Shown: positions 59,298 to 64,000 of the stretch, piece by piece
Layout of the letters: each line of letters starts with the position of its first letter
Position numbering within the stretch: position 1 is the stretch's first letter
Origin: Delphinapterus leucas
Lineage: Eukaryota > Chordata > Mammalia > Artiodactyla > Monodontidae
Direction: 5' to 3'
NCBI RefSeq assembly: GCF_002288925.2
Contig: NW_022098063.1
Coordinates: 1,484,445 to 1,548,444 of the forward strand
DNA length: 64,000 bases
Translations under genes and position numbers: made by a program
The notes under the pieces: model-generated
The model's input: the letters and a program-made list of their open reading frames with translations, nothing else
Databases searched by the model: none
Told to the model about the DNA's origin: nothing

Positions 59298-59526
59298 CAG
59301 ATCAGCAAAATTTTTCTTTAAAGGGCATTTTCTATCAAGCCTAAAATGTTTCGGGCTTTGTGGGCCATGGAGTCTCTGTTGCAGGTACTTAACCGTGCTA
59401 TTGCAGGGCAAAAGCAGCCTAGACACACATAAGCAACTAGACATGGCTGTGTCACCCCAAAAATTAATTTATAAAAACTGGTGGGAGACCATATTTAGCC
59501 CACAGGCCATAGTTTGCTGCCCCCTC
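59298..59526 (-). mobile_element. Non-autonomous hAT element, opposite orientation to 14763-15088
   Basis: cagatcagcaaaatttttct, ctaaaatgtttcgggctttg, tgggccatggagtctctgtt, aagcagcctagacacaca, gacatggctgtgtcacccca and ccacaggccatagtttgctg follow the reverse complement of the family seen at 14763. No clear 8-bp duplication. The 114-codon frame 59194-59538 runs across it and is not a gene. Confidence 0.75.
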
Positions 59527-59819
59527 ACTTACATGTAAGCATTATTTCATCCATGTCATCTCCATACTTCTATTGAATTATTTCCTATGCAGTGCTCTGT
59601 ATTAGATAGAAAAGAATGTGATGATATCAGTAGCTTTGGGGGGTTTTAAATTTAACATGAAAGACTAGAGAAAAAGCCATAATGTTTCATAACTAATGCA
59701 AACATAAAGCTTTTTAAAAGTTTAAGGGAGAGATCTCTTCTAGAGTATATGGTCATGTGAGAAAGGAGGATCTAAACAAAATAACTTGAAGAATAGATTG
59801 TAAAAGAAGAGCGTAGAGA

Positions 59820-60425
59820 GTATTAAATATATAGGGGATGGCAAAGAACAAAGATAGCAAGGAAAAGTAGGGACATGTTAAAGGAAAAGGCATTATGACT
59901 TGAATCTTGAACAGTATGAAGAAGGAGTTGGGTTCAGATTGTGTAGGACCTTGAGTGTTAGGTTAAGAAATTTGAGTTTTATTTTTAAACAGTGAGGAAC
60001 TTGTGAGGGCTTGAAAACAACAGGGGAGTGATGTGAGCTTTATAGTGAGAAAGTGAATGTGCGGTTTGTAAATAGTTTGGATTGGAGGGCAGAGAGCTTG
60101 GAAGTAAAGAGACTAGGTAGGAAGTAATTGGAATTGTCCAAATGAATGGAGTGAAGACTTGGATCAACGTTTTGGGAAGTGGAAGTAAAAAAATGTATAT
60201 TTAATACAAAAGAAAAAAAACAAAAAAAATGGATATGAAAGACACGTAAGAATTAGAATGATTGAATATAATGGGTTAAGAAAAGAGAGAAGTAAAGAAA
60301 TACTTTTAGGGGCCAAGCCTGAATAACTAGGAGAAAAGTACTCATATTTAAAGAAATAGGAAAGTCAAGAGGTAAGGCCAATTTGGGGAGAAATGTGATT
60401 AATTTAGCCTTGAATATATGATGCA
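59820..60425 (-). mobile_element. L2 LINE body fragment, antisense
   Basis: attgtgtaggaccttgagtg, ttaggttaagaaatttgagt, acaacaggggagtgatgtga, gtaaatagtttggattggag and ttggggagaaatgtgattaa follow the L2 reverse complement in order. A-rich simple sequence at 60205-60228 interrupts it. Confidence 0.65.
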
Positions 60426-60429
60426 AAAT

Positions 60430-61506
60430 GAAGAAAGAAAAAAAAGGTTGAGTCCAATGACATGAGGCATTCTGCTCACGTAGAGTTTCTTATCATTGAG
60501 TGTTGCATAATGGGAATATGTAACTGAAATTGCTTAACTCTTTTATATTAAACTACTAGATCATGACTTATAATAGCAGACTAGCAATTACGCTACCAAT
60601 CTTCTTGGACCAGCTATCAGCCACAAAGAGTAGTAATTCTCTTGTTTATTTCATAAGCGAGAGTACAGAGGAGAACAGATGTGATAGAGAATATTGGAAG
60701 TAGAATTAAACCATGATCTTCACATATTTTATTAAATGTCAGTGATCATTGTTTTAAGGATTAATGGCTAACTCCTGGCTTGAATTACAGTACATTTCAT
60801 TACTGATAGTGATCAAATGATGTAAAATTGTAAAAGCTGCATCACTCTAAATCATGTTTTATAAACTGAGGCATATGTTTTGATAAAGAACAAAAAAGAA
60901 ACCCAGCTAAATCATGAACCTCATAATTACTGGCTGACATGGGAATAAAATGCTAGGTTGGATTTTCAGAATCTCTGTTTTTAATTAGGTCGTTGATAAT
61001 GTCATTTGGTAATCAAATTTAATTCCAAGTTGAGAATTAGGGACACTTGTATTTTTCAAGTGACAAAAGGACATAGCATATGAAAATGACATTTTAGATG
61101 CTTAACTGCTTAATAATTTATAGCATTTCAATAGGATCTGTTTTTCTTTTGCTGAAAGGTTTGGAGAATATCCCAGATGTTATAAAAATTAATCCTAAGA
61201 CCACTTCTGTGTTGTGAATGAGCCCCAGTAGTATCTATATTTTGTAGAGTGTGGCCTTGGTACAGATTAGTTTGATAAATAAGCTGCCTGATTTTTCCCA
61301 GAATCTCACAGAAAGCAGGGTTTAAGGTACATGAGGGAAGCTCTGTATCCATTCCTCTGTTTTGGTGCTTTGTTCAAGACTATTACAGGCCTAGAGAAGA
61401 TGAGCTATAAATAGGAAGTGTAAAGAATTTTACTTTGCATCTGAAAGTCAGCAAACAGTGGACACTGGTGAAAGTAGAGAGCAGAATTTTCTTCTGAATT
61501 CAGTAA
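60430..61506. other. Unique sequence, nothing recognised
   Basis: Short frames only (61128-61352 minus, 74 codons). Confidence 0.45.
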
Positions 61507-61515
61507 TAATTTCTT

Positions 61516-61868
61516 TTTTTTAAAACATCTTTATTGGAGTATAATTGCTTTACAATGGTGTGTTAGTTTCTGCTTTATAATAAAGTGAATCAGTTATACA
61601 TACACACATGTCCCCATATCTCTTCCCTCTTGCGTCTCCCTCCCTCCCACCCTCCCTATCCCACCCCTCTAGGTGGTCACAAAGCATCAAGCTGATCTCC
61701 CTGTGCTATGCGGCTGCTTCCCACTAGCTATCTGTTTTACGTTTGGTAGTGTATATATGTCCATGCCACTCTCTCACTTTGTTCCAGCTTACCCTTTCCC
61801 CTCCCCATATCCTCAAGTCCATTTTCTAGTAGGTCTGTGTCTTTATTCCCGTCTTGCCCCTAGGTTCG
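61516..61868 (-). mobile_element. Young 5'-truncated L1 3' end, antisense, with target duplication
   Basis: The A tail appears as the T run at 61514-61520, then aaaacatctttattggagta, taattgctttacaatggtgt, gttagtttctgctttataat, ctccctatcccacccctcta and tagtgtatatatgtccatgc follow. The duplication taatttctt lies at 61507-61515 and 61869-61877. It is the same subfamily as 11802-12061 but extends about 100 bp further 5'. The 68-codon plus frame here is antisense L1. Confidence 0.9.
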
Positions 61869-61877
61869 TAATTTCTT

Positions 61878-62485
61878 AAGAGGATGAACTCTTCAAAAAT
61901 CAACAGACCTGTTGCTATCAAGAAAAAGGGGCAAGAGTAATATGGTGCAACTCCCTTCTTCTCAGCTGAGATGTCTGAAAGACACCAACTAAGGGTTGTC
62001 ACTTAACATGTATAAAGGCATAGAGAAAATTTGATTCATGGATATTCTGAAGTAGAGTACTTGAAGGATTTTGACGGGATACATTTTGAAATGTCTGTGT
62101 GTGCAGAGGTTGGATTCAGAGGTAAGAAACCAGAGGTCACATAAAGTAACAAAAGGGGGCTAAACTAAAAAGTTTAATGGGTTTGGTGATTTAAAGGCTA
62201 GTACTGTACATTTCCTCAGAATCTGAGCAGTCCCAGCACAGTCTGCAGGGGGTGCCTTCAGGTACCCTGAGCCTATAAACTAACAATTGTTATGCTAAGA
62301 CTTAGCCAACCAAAATTTCCAAGTTTACTCCAATGCACAATTCAATGCAAATGTGTGTATTTTGGTGGAAGTTTTTCAAATAGCAAAACAACACGGGTGA
62401 CAACGCACGCACATTTGTGCCCCAGCAGCAGTCTGCCCTCCTTGCTTTGGCTTTTACTGTTGATTTGAGCTTCGTGCTGGCTCTT
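61878..62485. other. Unique sequence, nothing recognised
   Basis: No repeat or gene recognised. Confidence 0.4.
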
Positions 62486-62853
62486 TTTGTTTTTAATTAA
62501 TTAATTTTTGGTTGCGTTGGGTCTTCGTTGCTGCGCGCGGGCTTTCTCTAGTTGCCGCGAGCAGGGGCTACTCTTCGTTGTGGTGCGCAGGCTTCTCATT
62601 GTGGTGGCTTCTCTTGTTGTGGAGCACGGGCTCTAGGCTCATGGGCTTCAGTAGTTGTGGCTCACGGGCTTCAGTAGTTGTGGCACACAGGCTCAGTAGT
62701 TGTGGCTCGCGGGCCCTAGAGTGCAGGCTCAGTAGTTGTGGCGCACGGGCTTAGTTGCTCCGAGGCATGTAGGATCTTCCCGGACCAGGGCTCAAACCTG
62801 TGTCCCCTGAATTGGCAGGCAGATTCTTAACCACTGAGCCACCAGGGAAGTCC
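62486..62853 (-). mobile_element. CHR-type SINE, long form, antisense, with expanded internal subrepeat
   Basis: The minus-strand head is gacttccctggtggctcagt. The plus strand carries ggttgcgttgggtcttcgtt near the tail end. It has four gtagttgtgg units, at about 62651, 62673, 62695 and 62731, where the copy at 31207-31516 has two. The flanks cgtgctggctc and cttgttggctg are only a possible, imperfect target duplication. The 80-codon plus frame is a by-product of the subrepeat. Confidence 0.92.
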
Positions 62854-64000
62854 TCTTGTTGGCTGTTTTATGGTGAAAGACTAACCACAGACTCTGGAGA
62901 TAAGGACCCGAGGAGATTCAAGCAACATACTCAGAACAAAATACCAACTGACCTTGGGAGGAGAACGGAAGACTTGCACATTTCACACCCCAACCAGAAA
63001 AGCAGTCACATTTTTAATATGCAAACAGTTTTACTAGTTCTCTCCTAGTTTATCAATTACAGCAAGTGTGGAGTCTGAGCTCAGATTATGTTTAGCCTCT
63101 TGCATTTTTCCTAGAAAGTAATTTCAGTGAGCATCAAATTAAGTGCAGCTTCATTAATAACTGCAGCAGCCACTGTGGTCTGTAGGGTAGTTATACTAAA
63201 TGTATTTACATACAAGAGTGATTATTCTTTAGTCTCTATGGAGATAGGGAAATGTGCATAGCTAATGCCAACTATTAAGACCTGTATTAGATTGAGGTGG
63301 TATGATAGTGAACTACTTCAGGATTTGGAAAGAAACTTGGAATTATGTGTTAGTGTTGACAAGTAAATGTGACTGTTATTCCACATTAGATAATATCTTT
63401 ATCACACGTGGACATAATCTATGAAAATATGCTCTTTTGTAATTTGGACAATGGAAAACATCACTTTAACTTTTTCCCAGCTCCAAGCTCACGTTTTTTG
63501 AGAGAAGGCAATGTGAAGAATGACACAATTGATTAGGAAAGTAAGTGACTGGCACTTGAATACAAGTGGCTTCTTTCCGTCAAGAATGGAGTTCATTATT
63601 TGCCACTGTTCAAAGAATGACATAAAGCCAATAAAGCACTTTGTGCAATTTTTCAATCACTCCTTAACAAGTATATAGTTTCTGTATGTGAGCCAGTGCC
63701 ACAAGATTGTCAGGGTATATGTGCGATTTGGAAATTTATTAGATGTGAAAAGTATTTTTATTTTTCTAATTCACACTTGCTCTTTTCTGATTTTCCAGCC
63801 TTTATTTTGGAGTTCTAAACTAGCGAAGACACTCAAACCAGTATCATTTCTCTTGCTCCATGAAAACTGATGCATCATACAAAAATGCTCCTAGATTTGA
63901 ACAAATTTAAGACTTAATAACGCTGTTCAAAATATCCAGTGTTGAGGTTCATCTCCTACTAGTGCCCTTTGACCTTTGGAATAGTAGATAAATTCTGTTC
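62854..64000. other. Unique sequence to the end of the window
   Basis: No repeat family or gene recognised. The 60-codon frame at 63688-63870 is probably chance. Confidence 0.45.

Noticed and set aside
59194..59538. 114-codon open frame
   Set aside because: Most of it is antisense sequence of a non-autonomous hAT repeat.

Overview
This window is nuclear DNA of a cetacean, most likely a toothed whale. The best evidence is the SINE set: five tRNA-derived CHR-type SINEs whose heads read 'gggcttccctggtgg' or its complement. The body variants at 19399-19603 and 23276-23480 (gagcggctgggcc, ctccgcaacgggagaggcc, aggcccgcgtaccgc) are the forms I know from cetacean genomes. The L1 3' ends (ctttacaatggtgtgttagt; tatacagcaggttcttatta) and a small mariner with gggttggccaaaaagtt ends are also typical of Cetartiodactyla.

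I recognise no protein-coding exon, RNA gene, CRISPR array, operon or promoter. The sequence is AT-rich and has many stops. The open frames are short, and those I can explain fall inside L1, SINE, LTR or DNA-transposon sequence. The window is intergenic or deep intronic; I cannot tell which, nor name the neighbouring gene.

Layout. About 0-3 kb: a 1.5-kb antisense L1 carrying the broken end of ORF2. 3-11 kb: mostly unique, with a MER5-like element, a mini-mariner and an antisense L2. 11.8-15.1 kb: a young L1 3' end, a Tigger remnant and a hAT element with 8-bp flanking duplications. 15.1-19.4 kb: AT-rich repeats, an L2 and a 212-codon open frame of unknown meaning. 19.4-26.6 kb: two young SINEs, a TA-rich array, MIRs, L2s and a HAL1-like block. 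27.5-30.6 kb: old L1 fragments with a younger L1 tail nested inside. 31.2-34.2 kb: two longer CHR SINEs. 35.2-38.3 kb: an unclassified old repeat next to an antisense L1. 41.3-47.5 kb: MIR, L2, MER3 and two antisense L1 tails. 48.9-52.6 kb: a solo MLT1-type LTR and a two-LTR MaLR element facing the other way. 53.9-54.3 kb: an L1 tail. 57.6-62.9 kb: L2, MIR, hAT, a young L1 3' end and a CHR SINE with an expanded internal subrepeat.

Nothing here looks like a new genetic system. The points of interest are datable insertions (target-site duplications, nesting, phylogenetic markers), a few hairpin-forming elements, and one longer-than-expected open frame. Repeat family names come from recalled consensus patterns and were not computed; older families (L2, HAL1, L1M) have approximate boundaries.
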